64,000 bases of DNA from Halochromatium salexigens (GCF_016653295.1 NZ_NHSF01000065.1:57565-121564), one strand, 5' to 3'; counted from the first letter of the stretch, positions 14,001 through 22,558 are shown. The notes: generated by a model not told the origin, from the letters alone. Translations and numbers: made by a program.

Positions 14001-16749
14001 CCAAGGCGAGCTGACGCTGGTCTACGCCGACGGCGCCTTCCGGGTCGAGTACTACGAGCACCATTTTCCGATCGATCCGCGCGAGTATCCGCGCATCCTG
14101 GCACCCGGCCTGGCGGCTTTGCGGGAACGGCTCAAAGCCGATGAACCGGCTGTTGATCCGAACCTAGGCTCAAGAGAGGTAGGCTCGAGAGAGGTCGGTT
14201 CAACAGCAGTCAGCGCAGAAAAAGCGGGCTCAGACCCGGCCTCGGAACTGGCCAATTTTGAGAGCCTCATCACCGCCTTCGGCAACCTGCCACCGCGCAG
14301 CGCGCTGGACGAGACCTCGGTCATCGAGCGCTATCGCGACAAGGAGCTGCACAAACAGCGCCTCGCCGCGCTGTGTCAGGCCAATGCCGACCTGCAACGC
14401 TATGTCCAGGATTGTCTGCATGCCTATAACGGCGCCGATAACTACCCGGCAGACAGCGGCCGGCTGCATGCCCTGCTGGAGGCGCAGGCCTATCGTCTCG
14501 CGCACTGGCGCGTGGCCGCCGACGAGATCAACTATCGGCGCTTCTTCGATATCAATGATCTCGCGGCGCTGCGGATGGAGAACCCAGAGGCCTTCGAGGC
14601 CACCCATGAGCGGGTGCTGCAGCTGATCGCCGAGGGCCGCGTGCAGGGACTGCGAATCGACCACCCAGACGGGCTCTTCGATCCAGCCGCCTACTTTCGC
14701 CGCCTGCAACGGCGCGCGGCGGAGGTCCTGCAGCCCCAGCGCGTCCCGCTCGACGCCGATCGCCCGCTGTATCTGGCGGCCGAGAAGATCCTGGTCGGCG
14801 ACGAGCAGCTGCGCGACGACTGGCCCGTGCACGGGACCACCGGCTACGACTTCGCGACGCTCTGCGATGCCCTCTTCGTCGATAGCGATGGCGAGGCCGA
14901 GCTTGATCGCTGCTACCAAGCGTTCATCGATGCCAGCTCGGGCTCGGGCTCAGGCTCGGGCTCGAGCCCTGGCTCCGACTCAGGCACTGGCTCCGCTTCA
15001 GCCACGGGCTCCGCTTCAGCCAGAGGCTATGCCGACGAGGTCTATGCCGCCAAGCGGCTGGTGATGAAGAACCTGCTCTCCAGCGAGCTGCACGTGCTCG
15101 CGAGTGAGGCCACCCGCATCGCCGAGATGGACCCGCATACCCGCGATTACACCCTCGATGCGCTGCGCAGTGCGCTGATGGAGGTCGTCGCCTGCTTTCC
15201 GGTCTACCGAACCTACATCACCGATCAGGGCGTCTCCACCGCTGATCGCAATCAGGTGCTGAAGGCGGTCGCGGAGGCCCGACGGCGCAGCCGGATGCCG
15301 GATCAGTCGGTGTTCGAGTTCGTCCGCGATCTGCTGTTGACCGACATCGCGGCCGGCAAGCCGGAGCCGTACCGCGAACGCGTGCTGCGCCTGGCGATGA
15401 AGTTCCAGCAGTACAGCAGTCCAGTCACCGCCAAGGGCGTCGAAGACACCGCCTTCTATCGCTGGCACCGACTCAGCTCGCTGAACGAGGTCGGCGGCAA
15501 TCCCGAGCGTTTCGGCCTCTCGATCGAGCACTTCCACCGCGCCAACGCGCGGCGCCAAGCTCAATGGCCGCAGGCGATGCTGGCGGGATCGACGCATGAC
15601 AGCAAGCGCTCGGAGGATGTGCGGGCACGTTTGCATGTCCTCTCCGAACTGCCGCACGCCTGGCGCGAGCACGTCGAGCGCTGGGCACGGCTGAATCGAC
15701 GCTTCCGGCGCAGCGGCGAAGACCGAGACCCGCTCGATGCCGATGCCCTGACCTGGCCCGATGCCAACACCGAGTATCTGTTCTACCAGACCCTGCTCGG
15801 TGTCTGGCCATTGCAGACACCGCAGGACGACGAAGACTGGGAAGCACTCAAGCAGCGCATCCAGGCCTACATGAGCAAGGCGGTCAAGGAGGCCAAGGTG
15901 CATACCGCCTGGACCAACGCCGACGCCGATTACGAGGCGATGCTGGAGGCCTTCATCGATGCCGTGCTCGATCGCGAGCGCAGCCGCGCCTTCTTCGAGG
16001 ATTTCATCCCCTTCCAGCAGCGCGTCGCCCAGCTTGGGCTGCTCAACAGCCTCTCTCAGACCCTGCTGCGGCTGACCTCGCCCGGGCTGCCGGACCTCTA
16101 TCAGGGCTGCGAGCTGTGGGACTTCAGCCTGGTCGACCCCGACAATCGTCGTCCGGTCGATTTCGAGCATCGCCGCCAATGGCTCAGTGAGATTGATCGG
16201 CTTGCTGCCATCGATGATGCCAGCGAGACAACGGAAGGACTCCACCAGCCATTGCGCTCACAGGCGTTGAGCGCGCAGGAGCTGGACCCACAGGCGCTGA
16301 GCAACAACCTCAGCGACGGCCGCGCCAAGCTGTATCTGATCCGCCGCGCGCTGCTGCTGCGCGAGCAGATGCCTGATCTCTTCGCCCACGGCGAGTACTC
16401 CCCTCTCACCGTTGAAGGGCCGCATGCGCACCGCCTCTGCGCCTTCAGTCGCAGCCATCAGGGACAGTCGGTGGTGGTCATTGCGCCGCGCCTGCTCGCC
16501 GGACTGAGCGAGCTGGCCGTCACCGACGACGGCGACATCGATCCATTGCAGGACCCCGGGTGGGACGAGACCTGGATCTCGATCCCCGCCGCGCGGCTCG
16601 ACGATGTCCTAGGCGGCACGGAGCGCAGCACAAACGCGGAACCAAGCCGGCAGCTGGAGACCGAGCAGCACCAAGGCCGTCAGGCCCTTCGCGCCAGCAC
16701 GGTCTTGCGCCGGTTCCCGGTCGGGCTGCTGAAGACCAGTGCGCTCTGA
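11050..16749 (+). CDS. malQ-treY: 4-alpha-glucanotransferase fused to malto-oligosyltrehalose synthase (MalQ-TreY)
   Basis: The first 740 or so residues are a GH77 amylomaltase: GLVTQLHALRSTRNWGIGDF, nucleophile Asp in LRIDHVMGLMRLF (near 498), Glu in IIGEDLGTVP (near 545) and Asp in AGTHDLPPLAGFW (near 598). From about residue 840 comes GH13_26 TreY, which isomerises the reducing end of maltodextrins to a trehalose unit: ATYRLQLHKDFGF, CSPYLKARPGSTHGYDVVD, LRIDHPDGLFDP, YLAAEKILVGDEQL, AGSTHDSKRSEDVRARL. Such bifunctional proteins are known (about 1,700 residues); this one is 1,899 because of three repeat-rich inserts: the inter-domain linker, and two inside TreY near residues 1040-1065 and 1295-1325. 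It couples maltodextrin elongation to trehalose formation with TreZ immediately upstream. Confidence 0.94.
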   Translation: MTVNADLERLCAHYGIAATYEDVEGHRHHAEDRTRRALLQALGVAAGDPATEARSLTQAIDREWQRVLAPVIVHRQGAEAPRLTLSLPDEQELMKVRLVLTEESGATADAELDLSRLPIDEECDIDDRRWQRRRIAIPAPSEIGYHELTLDAAAGKRLAQTRLIVAPHRCWQPEAEDRREQGTGNGTRDWGLVTQLHALRSTRNWGIGDFTDLTRLVETAAEAGAGAVGLSPLHALFPSQPERCNPYGPASRRFLNPLHLDVEAIAELADCEAARELIDSDALKAQLRALRNAPLVDQAAVTDAKLQVLEQLFRCFRQHHPDVKGPRAAAFQAFCDEQGESLQRFAIYQALSEHFAAAEQDQRADEQWPAAYQDPRSDEVAAFANEHAERVDFFAWLQWLAQMQLEAAGNRCQELGMAQGLLLDLAVGAAPDGADHWVLPGLYIQGAHVGAPPDDFSPKGQNWDVLAWHPEALREAGYAPFAAELRANMRAAGGLRIDHVMGLMRLFLIPDGAPPTAGTYLSYPLEELLGVVALESVRHRCLIIGEDLGTVPALIRKVIPDWGILSTRVLYFERADDGGFLEPPAFEPNAMVTAGTHDLPPLAGFWQGVDLEQRRELELFPSQHDYDKRLLQRTQDRTELFLALKHQGLLPDHEGADPVDVPSLGPEHLRAIHVYLARTPSRLLLIQTADLLAETEQINLPGSGDRYPNWRRRQPLQLEHWLEQPEIQGLLAAVRAERGSSAAHFSATEQPQINSQADAASGSAQNDNGQTRSGQNESGRTNAGQNGFGQNSFGQNGFGQNPGQTPAAQTKLGRSNTGRSSNEQASGKSSSEAPLQAPIPRATYRLQLHKDFGFAAATELVPYLADLGISHCYCSPYLKARPGSTHGYDVVDHRQLNPELGSQADYDRLCETLAAHGMGQILDLVPNHVGIMGSENPWWLDVLENGPASAHADFFDIDWRPLKQELHDKVLVPVLGDHYGDLLDQGELTLVYADGAFRVEYYEHHFPIDPREYPRILAPGLAALRERLKADEPAVDPNLGSREVGSREVGSTAVSAEKAGSDPASELANFESLITAFGNLPPRSALDETSVIERYRDKELHKQRLAALCQANADLQRYVQDCLHAYNGADNYPADSGRLHALLEAQAYRLAHWRVAADEINYRRFFDINDLAALRMENPEAFEATHERVLQLIAEGRVQGLRIDHPDGLFDPAAYFRRLQRRAAEVLQPQRVPLDADRPLYLAAEKILVGDEQLRDDWPVHGTTGYDFATLCDALFVDSDGEAELDRCYQAFIDASSGSGSGSGSSPGSDSGTGSASATGSASARGYADEVYAAKRLVMKNLLSSELHVLASEATRIAEMDPHTRDYTLDALRSALMEVVACFPVYRTYITDQGVSTADRNQVLKAVAEARRRSRMPDQSVFEFVRDLLLTDIAAGKPEPYRERVLRLAMKFQQYSSPVTAKGVEDTAFYRWHRLSSLNEVGGNPERFGLSIEHFHRANARRQAQWPQAMLAGSTHDSKRSEDVRARLHVLSELPHAWREHVERWARLNRRFRRSGEDRDPLDADALTWPDANTEYLFYQTLLGVWPLQTPQDDEDWEALKQRIQAYMSKAVKEAKVHTAWTNADADYEAMLEAFIDAVLDRERSRAFFEDFIPFQQRVAQLGLLNSLSQTLLRLTSPGLPDLYQGCELWDFSLVDPDNRRPVDFEHRRQWLSEIDRLAAIDDASETTEGLHQPLRSQALSAQELDPQALSNNLSDGRAKLYLIRRALLLREQMPDLFAHGEYSPLTVEGPHAHRLCAFSRSHQGQSVVVIAPRLLAGLSELAVTDDGDIDPLQDPGWDETWISIPAARLDDVLGGTERSTNAEPSRQLETEQHQGRQALRASTVLRRFPVGLLKTSAL
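13353..13470 (+). repeat. 15-base tandem repeat encoding a Gly-Gln-Asn-rich inter-domain linker
   Basis: About seven to eight degenerate units of the type GGCCAGAACGGCTTT encode repeating GQNGF, GQNSF and GQNES pentapeptides. The array lies exactly between the MalQ and TreY catalytic domains, and the period keeps the frame. The flanking linker is also Ser/Gln/Asn-rich, so the whole linker (about 95 residues) is probably disordered. Confidence 0.85.
14167..14234 (+). repeat. 15-base tandem repeat inside TreY
   Basis: Units like GGCTCAAGAGAGGTA occur twice nearly exactly and then decay, encoding GSREV GSREV GSTAV. The stretch interrupts TreY between the PREYPRILAPGLAALRERL and FESLITAFGNLPPR segments. 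Confidence 0.75.
14935..15026 (+). repeat. Six-base Gly-Ser repeat inside TreY
   Basis: A run of GGCTCG/GGCTCA hexamers followed by GGCTCCGCTTCAGCC units encodes a GSGSGSGSS then GTGSASATGSASA stretch. It separates CYQAFIDAS from the conserved YADEVYAAKRLVMKNLL segment, where relatives have no long linker. Confidence 0.8.
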
Positions 16750-16779
16750 TATCTCACAAGCTATTCAGGACACGCCAAG

Positions 16780-18156
16780 ATGCCATCAAATCAACCGTCT
16801 TTTCCCCAGGGCCCAAGGATCTACAACCTGTTTCCGACTCTGCTCGGTCCGATCGAGCGCTGGACCGAACGGTTGCCGGAGATCGCTCAGATGGGCTTCG
16901 ACTGGATCTTCGTCAACCCGTTTCACTTGCCAGGCCAGTCGGGAAGTCTCTATGCGGTCAAGGACTACTACCGTCTGCACCCCGCGTTGAGCGGCGACAG
17001 CGATCTCAGCGACGATGGCGACGACGATGAGCGACTTAGGGCCTTCACCAAGGCCGCTAGCGATGCCGGAATCGCGGTGATGATGGATCTGGTCGTCAAC
17101 CACACCGCCCTCGACTCGGACCTGGTCACCGAGCATCCAGACTGGTACGTCCATGACGACGACGGCTCGGTGCACTCGCCCTCGGCCACCGATCTGGACG
17201 ACCCTGAGATCGTCACCGTCTGGGAGGACTTGGCCCAGCTCGACTACAGCGAGCGCCCCGAGCGTGAGGCGATGATCGACTTCTTCAGCGAGGTCATTCG
17301 CCACTACACCGCGCTCGGCTTCAGCGGCTTTCGCTGCGACGCCGCCTATCAGCTGCCCGGCAAGGTCTGGCAGGTGCTCATCGAGCGCGCCCGCGAGGCC
17401 GCACCGGAGACCCGTTTCTTCGCCGAGACCCTCGGCGCGCCGCCCGATGACATCGAGCAGTTGCGCCCGGCCGGCTTCGACTATCTGTTCAACAGCGCCA
17501 AATGGTGGGACTTCCGCGCCGACTGGCTGCTCGATCAGTATCAGCGCTTCCGCGATCTGGCGCCATCCATCGCCTTCCCGGAAAGCCACGACACCACCCG
17601 ACTGGCCGAGGAGTCCGATAGCGACAGCCGCGAGTCCCGCTTCTGGTACCTGTTCGCGGCGGTCTTCTCCACCGGCCTGATGATGCCCATCGGCTACGAG
17701 CTCGGTTTCCGACGCGGTCTGCACGTGGTCGAGACCCGACCCCAGCACTGGGAGGAGCCAAGCTTCTATATCCGGGATTTCATCGCTCAGGTCAACGCCA
17801 TAAAGGCCGAGACCCCGGTACTGAACGAAGAGGGTGCACAGGAGCGTTTCACCGCGGCCGACGAGCCGATGGTTGGACTGCTGCGACGCTCGCACCGGCA
17901 GGCGCAGCGCAGTGCTGTGCTGATCAACCCGGACACCGAGGAAGCACAGGAGTACAGCCGCGATCGACTGACCGATGTCCTCGACTGCGCGGCTGATCAG
18001 CTGCAGGAGATCACGCCGGCCTCCAACGACGGGGCCAACGGCGAGGCAGGCAAGCCGAACGCTGAAAAGACCGGCGAGGGTACCGCGAACGACAGCCCGG
18101 CATCCGCGATCCATCTGCCGCCGCGAAGTCTCCGTATCTTCATCGCCAACCACTGA
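16780..18156 (+). CDS. Stand-alone GH13 catalytic domain, similar to GlgE-associated (GH13_3-like) domains
   Basis: A 458-residue alpha-amylase family protein. It opens with PRIYNLFPTLLGPIERWTER, then DWIFVNPFHLPGQSGSLYAV. It has MMDLVVNHTALDSDLV, nucleophile Asp in GFSGFRCDAAYQLPG (near 187), general acid Glu in TRFFAETLGAPPD (near 213) and Asp in IAFPESHDTTRLAEE (near 271). The opening motif recalls the extra amylase-like domain attached to some GlgE-type maltosyltransferases, but the N-terminal domains of true GlgE are absent. The catalytic triad appears complete, so it is probably active on an alpha-glucan or maltose derivative; the substrate is unknown. It lies 30 bases after malQ-treY with AGGA upstream of the ATG, so probably in the same operon. 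Confidence 0.8.
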   Translation: MPSNQPSFPQGPRIYNLFPTLLGPIERWTERLPEIAQMGFDWIFVNPFHLPGQSGSLYAVKDYYRLHPALSGDSDLSDDGDDDERLRAFTKAASDAGIAVMMDLVVNHTALDSDLVTEHPDWYVHDDDGSVHSPSATDLDDPEIVTVWEDLAQLDYSERPEREAMIDFFSEVIRHYTALGFSGFRCDAAYQLPGKVWQVLIERAREAAPETRFFAETLGAPPDDIEQLRPAGFDYLFNSAKWWDFRADWLLDQYQRFRDLAPSIAFPESHDTTRLAEESDSDSRESRFWYLFAAVFSTGLMMPIGYELGFRRGLHVVETRPQHWEEPSFYIRDFIAQVNAIKAETPVLNEEGAQERFTAADEPMVGLLRRSHRQAQRSAVLINPDTEEAQEYSRDRLTDVLDCAADQLQEITPASNDGANGEAGKPNAEKTGEGTANDSPASAIHLPPRSLRIFIANH

Positions 18157-18293
18157 CGCGAGACGCCAGCCAGCAGCGCAACCTTGGCTAGGAAGCGATC
18201 GCTTATTGCAGCGCCCAGAGCTGGACACCGATCAAGCACGCAAGCACGGCGGCCCTGGCCGCCGAACAGATCCACCATCGACGGAGGACCCTC

Positions 18294-19514
18294 ATGGATA
18301 TCACCGACACCTGGCAAGAGCTGATCATTCCCGGCGGCAAGATCGTCTACCTGGTCATGGACGGTCTCGGTGGGCTGGGCAGCGAGGAGACCGGACGCAC
18401 CGCGCTGGATACCGCCGAGACGCCAAATCTCGACGCACTCGCCCATGATTCCTCCTGCGGCTTGCTCGAGATGGTCGGCCCCGGCATCACGCCGGGCAGC
18501 GGCCCCGGGCATCTGGCGCTGTTCGGCTATGATCCGCTGCGCTGGCGCATCGGCCGTGGGGTGCTCTCGGCGCTCGGCATCGACTTCCCCCTGCAGCCGG
18601 GTGATCTGGCCGCGCGGGTCAACTTTGCCAGCATCAACAGCGCCGGCGAGATCACCGATCGCCGCGCCGGGCGCATTCCGACGGAGCTGAACCAGCGACT
18701 CTGCGCCAAGATCCAAGACGCCCTCGACCTGGACTTCGATGGCGAGGCCTTCCTCAAGACCGAGTCCCAGCATCGCGCCGTGCTGGTGCTGCGCAGCCCG
18801 GATGCCGATGCGCTCAGTGACGACCTGCCCGAGACCGATCCCCAGACCACCGGCCGGCCGCCGATTCCAATGGAGCCCCAGTCGGATCAGGCCAAGGTCG
18901 CGGCCGAGGTGGTCGCGCAGTTCCTTGAGCAGGCGGATGCGGCCATCGCCGATGAGCAGCCCGCCAACGCCCTGCTGCTGCGCGGGTTCCAGCGCCACGA
19001 GGTGCTACCGGGACTGCAAGAGCGCTTCGGCCTGAAAGGACTCTGCATCGCCGAGTATCCGATGTACCGCGGACTCTCAAGGCTGCTCGGGATGGACGTC
19101 GCCGAGCCACCGACCGGCATGGATGCCCTGTTCGAGTCGTTCGAGCAACAGGTCGGCGACGATCATGATTTCTACTTCCTCCATGTCAAGGGCACCGACA
19201 GCACCGGTGAGGATGGCAATGTCACCGAGAAGGGGGCAGTGATCGAAGAGGTCGACCGGCGCATCCCTTGGCTGTTGGAGCAGCAACCGGACGTGCTCGT
19301 CGTCACCGGCGATCATTCGACGCCGGCGATGATGTCGGCGCACAGCTGGCACCCGGTTCCGGTGCTCTTGCATGCCCAGCATGCCCGTCGCGACGCTGCC
19401 CAGCGTTTCGATGAAACCAGCTGCCTGAAGGGCGCACTCGGGCTGCGCCCGGGCTTCCACCTGCTCGGTCTCGCCCTCGGCCACGCCGGCCGCATGAAGA
19501 AATTTGGCGCCTAA
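18294..19514 (+). CDS. apgM: 2,3-bisphosphoglycerate-independent phosphoglycerate mutase, archaeal type
   Basis: An alkaline-phosphatase superfamily enzyme interconverting 3- and 2-phosphoglycerate in glycolysis/gluconeogenesis. The N-terminus has IVYLVMDGLGGLG (first metal-binding Asp), then TPNLDALAHDSSCGLLEMVGPGITPGSGPGHLALFGYDP, with the nucleophilic Ser probably in the GSGPGHLALFGYDP segment. Near the C-terminus come FLHVKGTDSTGEDGN and VVTGDHSTPAMMSAHSWHPVPVLL, the remaining metal ligands. At 406 residues it matches the ApgM family. A strong GGAGG lies upstream of the ATG. The preceding gap is 137 bases, so it may have its own promoter or be co-transcribed with the trehalose genes. It supplies the gluconeogenic side of carbohydrate synthesis. 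Confidence 0.92.
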   Translation: MDITDTWQELIIPGGKIVYLVMDGLGGLGSEETGRTALDTAETPNLDALAHDSSCGLLEMVGPGITPGSGPGHLALFGYDPLRWRIGRGVLSALGIDFPLQPGDLAARVNFASINSAGEITDRRAGRIPTELNQRLCAKIQDALDLDFDGEAFLKTESQHRAVLVLRSPDADALSDDLPETDPQTTGRPPIPMEPQSDQAKVAAEVVAQFLEQADAAIADEQPANALLLRGFQRHEVLPGLQERFGLKGLCIAEYPMYRGLSRLLGMDVAEPPTGMDALFESFEQQVGDDHDFYFLHVKGTDSTGEDGNVTEKGAVIEEVDRRIPWLLEQQPDVLVVTGDHSTPAMMSAHSWHPVPVLLHAQHARRDAAQRFDETSCLKGALGLRPGFHLLGLALGHAGRMKKFGA

Positions 19515-19573
19515 CGATCAACCGGAGGCGCCGGTGGACTTCAAGCATCACCCCAGCACTGACTTTTGTCCGG

Positions 19574-22336
19574 TCAAGGCGTTGGCTGGTCACGATCGAA
19601 AAGGGTGATCACCACCCCATCGATGCGTTGATCGTGCGTTCGGTAGGGACGCAAGGTGACATCCTGGGTTTTTCCATTCTCGCTTTCGGTCTCGAACCGT
19701 TTGACGGCCATGCTCTCCATCACCTCATGCGCGAGCCTCTCGAGCCTTGGTAAGTCGATATTGGGCCGGAGGTTGCCGATCGGCCGGCCAACATCGCCCT
19801 CGATCAGATTGAACAGCCGCTTGGCGCGCGGGGTGAACTGACGCACCCGCAGATCGCGATCGAGCATCAGGATCGGCAGGTTGACACTGCTCAGGAGGTT
19901 GCGGAGGTCGTTGTTGGTGGACGTCAGCTCGGCATTGCGATGCTCGAGCTCGTCATTGACCGTCGCAAGCTCTTCGTTGGTGCTCTGCAGCTCCTCTTTC
20001 GCGGTCTCCAGCTCCTCGTTGGTGCTCTGCAGCTCCTCATTGGTCGATTGCACCTCCTCGTTGGCGGACTGCAGCTCCTCATTGGTGCTCTCTTGATCCT
20101 CGATGATCGACTGCATGTACTCGCGGGTCTCCTCCAGCTCCTTTTCCAGCTTGGCGATCCTTGCCTGATCCGCATCACTGTCCCGTTCTTTGCTGTCCCG
20201 TTCTTTGTCTTCTTGCGCGCCATGGCTCGCCGAGGCGGGCGCGCTCCCGGACTCAACGCCATGGACCGGATGTTCCTCGAACAGGATCAGATAGAAGCGT
20301 TCTGGGGCGTCCTTTGCCAGCGGTATCACGCGCAGACTCAGCTCGCTTCTAGGGCCATCCACCTTGAGCTCAATCCCGGTCTTGAGGACCGGCTCATCAC
20401 TCTTGAGCGCGCGTTTGAACAGGTTGCGCAGATCGACCAGGATCTCCTGGCGAATCAGCTTGACCAAATCCAGACTCGCCGTGCCTGGCAAGGGCTCAAG
20501 GTAGCGCCCGGTCTTACCGCGGAAACTCATGACGGTCAGATCGCGGGTAACGATGACACCCGGCGGGCTAAACAGCGTGAGCACGGCGCGGTCGGCCTCC
20601 TTTCTGATCTCGGACTCGGATCGCCCGCTGGGCTCATGCGGGTCGCCCTGAGGCTCGCGATCAGTCTCGCGCCGGGCAGGGGCAAGCTCATAGGTTGGCG
20701 TCGAGCTTGTCGATTGCTTGGCGTAGCTCTTGGCTTCCTTATCCTCGAGCCGGAACAGATCGGAGCTGCTGCCAATACCCTCCGAGGCGCCGAGCAGCAG
20801 AAAGCCGCCAGGCTTCAGCGCGTAGTGGAAGATCTGCAGCACCCGCCGCTGGAGCGTACTGCCGAGATAGATCATCAGGTTGCGGCAACAGATGAGATCG
20901 AGCCGCGAGAAGGGCGGATCACTGGCCACATTGTGCGGCGCGAAGACACAGAGGCCGCGAACCGACTTGTTGATCTGCCAGCCAGCCGAGACCTCATGGA
21001 AGAAGCGATTCAACCGCCCTTGCGAGATCTCGCCGCTGATTCGGCTTGGATAGATGCCACTGCGGGCACGCTCGATGGCCTGCTCGTCGATATCGGTGCC
21101 AAAGATCTGGACCGGAATGCTCGGCTGCGATCCGAGCGCTTCGAGCAGCACCATGGCCAGTGAGTAGGGCTCCTCGCCGGTCGAACAGCCTGGCACCCAG
21201 ATGCGCAGCGTCTCATTCGCCGAGCGTCTTTTGAGCAGCGTCGGCAGCACCGAATCACGCAACGCATCGAAGGTCTTCTGCTCACGGAAGAAGCCGGTGA
21301 CATTGATCGTGATGTCGTGAAAGAGCGCGTCGACTTCATTGGGCTCGCTGCGCAGATACTCCAGATAGTCGCGGAATCGGTCCAGCTTGCTGAGCAGCAT
21401 CCGGCGTTTGAGCCGTCGCTTGATGGTGGCATGCTTGTAGTAGCTGAAATCGTGTCCGGTCCGGGCGCGCAGGAGTCGAAACACCTGTGTCATCTGGTCC
21501 GTGCTCGCCCCCGGGTCCTCTTCTCCCTCGGTCCGGCCGCCGCGATCGAGCAGATACGGATGACGTGCAATCCGGCCCAGCTCCCGTGCGATCTCGGCCG
21601 GTGGCAGCACGAAATCCACGGCGCCACTGGCGATGGCGTTACCGGGCATGCCGAAATACTGCGCGCTGTCCTCGTCCTGCGCAAAGGTCATCCCGCCAGC
21701 GGCCTTGATCGCCTTGAGCCCCAGGGTGCCGTCGGAGGCCGTGCCCGAAAGCACGACGCCGACGGCAGCCGGCCCGGCCTCCTCGGCCAGCGAGCGCAGC
21801 ATGAAATCGATTGGCAGCTCGCCGTGCTCACTGCCGGCGTGCTCGCGACTGCTGCCCTGTGTCAGCTGCAGTCTCCCGGCGCGCACCGCGAGGCTGTGAT
21901 CGGGGGGCGCCACATAGATATGGTTCGGCGCGATCCAGGCACCGTCTTCGGCCTCCCGCACCGGCAGATTGGTCTCGCGCGCCATGATCTCACTCAGCAG
22001 GCTCTCGCGGGTCGGCGCCAGATGCTGCACCAGCAAGAACGCCATGCCAGTATCCTCTGGCAGCGCCTGCAGCAGGGCCTTGAACGCCTCCAGGCCGCCC
22101 GCCGAGGCGCCGATGCCAACCACCGGCGCCGAGGGGGTTTCATGTGCATCGTTATCCGCTGCTGTCGTCGTCGGCTCCTCCGCGTTATCCGCAAGGCTGG
22201 CCTGCGCCTCCGCATTATCCGCAGGGCTAGCCGGCGCCTCCGCGCTATCCGCAGGGCTGGCCGGCGCCTCTGCGTTATCCGCAGGGCTGGCCGGCGCCTC
22301 TGCGTCACCTGCGGTGCTGTCTTCTTTGCTCGCCAC
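19574..22336 (-). CDS. CheB-CheR-PAS chemotaxis-type fusion protein
   Basis: An N-terminal Ala/Pro/Asp repeat tract is followed by a CheB-type methylesterase (PVVGIGASAGGLEAFKALL, LVQHLAP, the Ser-His-Asp triad region), a CheR methyltransferase (RLLRARTGHDFSYYKHATIKRR, ITINVTGFFRE, WVPGCSTGEEPYSLAM, which binds S-adenosylmethionine), a PAS-like region, a long coiled coil built from STNEELQ repeats, and a second PAS near the C-terminus (LLSSVNLPILMLDRDLRVRQF). No histidine kinase domain follows. Such proteins act in non-canonical chemosensory or stress pathways. I start at GTG 22336 because GGAGG lies ten bases before it; an in-frame TTG lies at 22363. No chemoreceptor or CheA is adjacent. It is convergent with apgM. 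Confidence 0.9.
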   Translation of the reverse strand: MASKEDSTAGDAEAPASPADNAEAPASPADSAEAPASPADNAEAQASLADNAEEPTTTAADNDAHETPSAPVVGIGASAGGLEAFKALLQALPEDTGMAFLLVQHLAPTRESLLSEIMARETNLPVREAEDGAWIAPNHIYVAPPDHSLAVRAGRLQLTQGSSREHAGSEHGELPIDFMLRSLAEEAGPAAVGVVLSGTASDGTLGLKAIKAAGGMTFAQDEDSAQYFGMPGNAIASGAVDFVLPPAEIARELGRIARHPYLLDRGGRTEGEEDPGASTDQMTQVFRLLRARTGHDFSYYKHATIKRRLKRRMLLSKLDRFRDYLEYLRSEPNEVDALFHDITINVTGFFREQKTFDALRDSVLPTLLKRRSANETLRIWVPGCSTGEEPYSLAMVLLEALGSQPSIPVQIFGTDIDEQAIERARSGIYPSRISGEISQGRLNRFFHEVSAGWQINKSVRGLCVFAPHNVASDPPFSRLDLICCRNLMIYLGSTLQRRVLQIFHYALKPGGFLLLGASEGIGSSSDLFRLEDKEAKSYAKQSTSSTPTYELAPARRETDREPQGDPHEPSGRSESEIRKEADRAVLTLFSPPGVIVTRDLTVMSFRGKTGRYLEPLPGTASLDLVKLIRQEILVDLRNLFKRALKSDEPVLKTGIELKVDGPRSELSLRVIPLAKDAPERFYLILFEEHPVHGVESGSAPASASHGAQEDKERDSKERDSDADQARIAKLEKELEETREYMQSIIEDQESTNEELQSANEEVQSTNEELQSTNEELETAKEELQSTNEELATVNDELEHRNAELTSTNNDLRNLLSSVNLPILMLDRDLRVRQFTPRAKRLFNLIEGDVGRPIGNLRPNIDLPRLERLAHEVMESMAVKRFETESENGKTQDVTLRPYRTHDQRIDGVVITLFDRDQPTP
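22177..22306 (-). repeat. 30-base minisatellite encoding a 10-residue repeat at the CheB N-terminus
   Basis: Four full units and a partial fifth, each 30 bases, containing CGTTATCCGCAGGGCTGG (plus-strand view). They encode about four and a half copies of the decapeptide AEAPASPADN. Units are nearly identical, so recent expansion is likely. The array precedes the folded CheB domain. Confidence 0.9.
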
Positions 22337-22408
22337 TCGCCTCGAACCTCCGCACAGGATCAAGCGGCGAGCCTAACATCCTGCGTGCTGAGGTGCCCGC
22401 GAAGCGGT

Positions 22409-22558
22409 CAGCGCCGACGCGATCGAGCTGATGTGGAAGACGGCACCGCCGAGGATGCCTATTGGCCATTGACAGCGCTTGCCAACAGCATCAGTGCGGA
22501 TGCGATTCAGGCGCCGAGGTCAACTGCATCCTGAGCCCGAGCGCATGCGTGATCTTCA
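22409..22558. repeat. 150-base direct repeat, left copy
   Basis: This copy matches 23461-23610 at about 142 of 150 positions by my count. It encodes the tail DAIELMWKTAPPRMPIGH of a restriction-modification gene on the plus strand and, on the minus strand, part of the C-terminus of a second antitoxin copy. The gene bodies that should adjoin it are missing. It forms the left edge of the HigBA segment. Confidence 0.85.

Noticed and set aside
15016..16245. 409-codon minus-strand open frame
   Set aside because: Antisense to the TreY domain; no motif.
16786..18228. 480-codon minus-strand open frame
   Set aside because: Antisense to the GH13 gene, which has clear catalytic motifs.
20040..20110. 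Repetitive STNEELQ coding stretch in CheB-CheR as a recent repeat expansion
   Set aside because: This coiled-coil heptad-like repeat is a normal family feature of CheB-CheR-PAS proteins, unlike the N-terminal 30-base array.
22177..22306. CRISPR-like array
   Set aside because: The 30-base units are contiguous, in frame and have no spacers.
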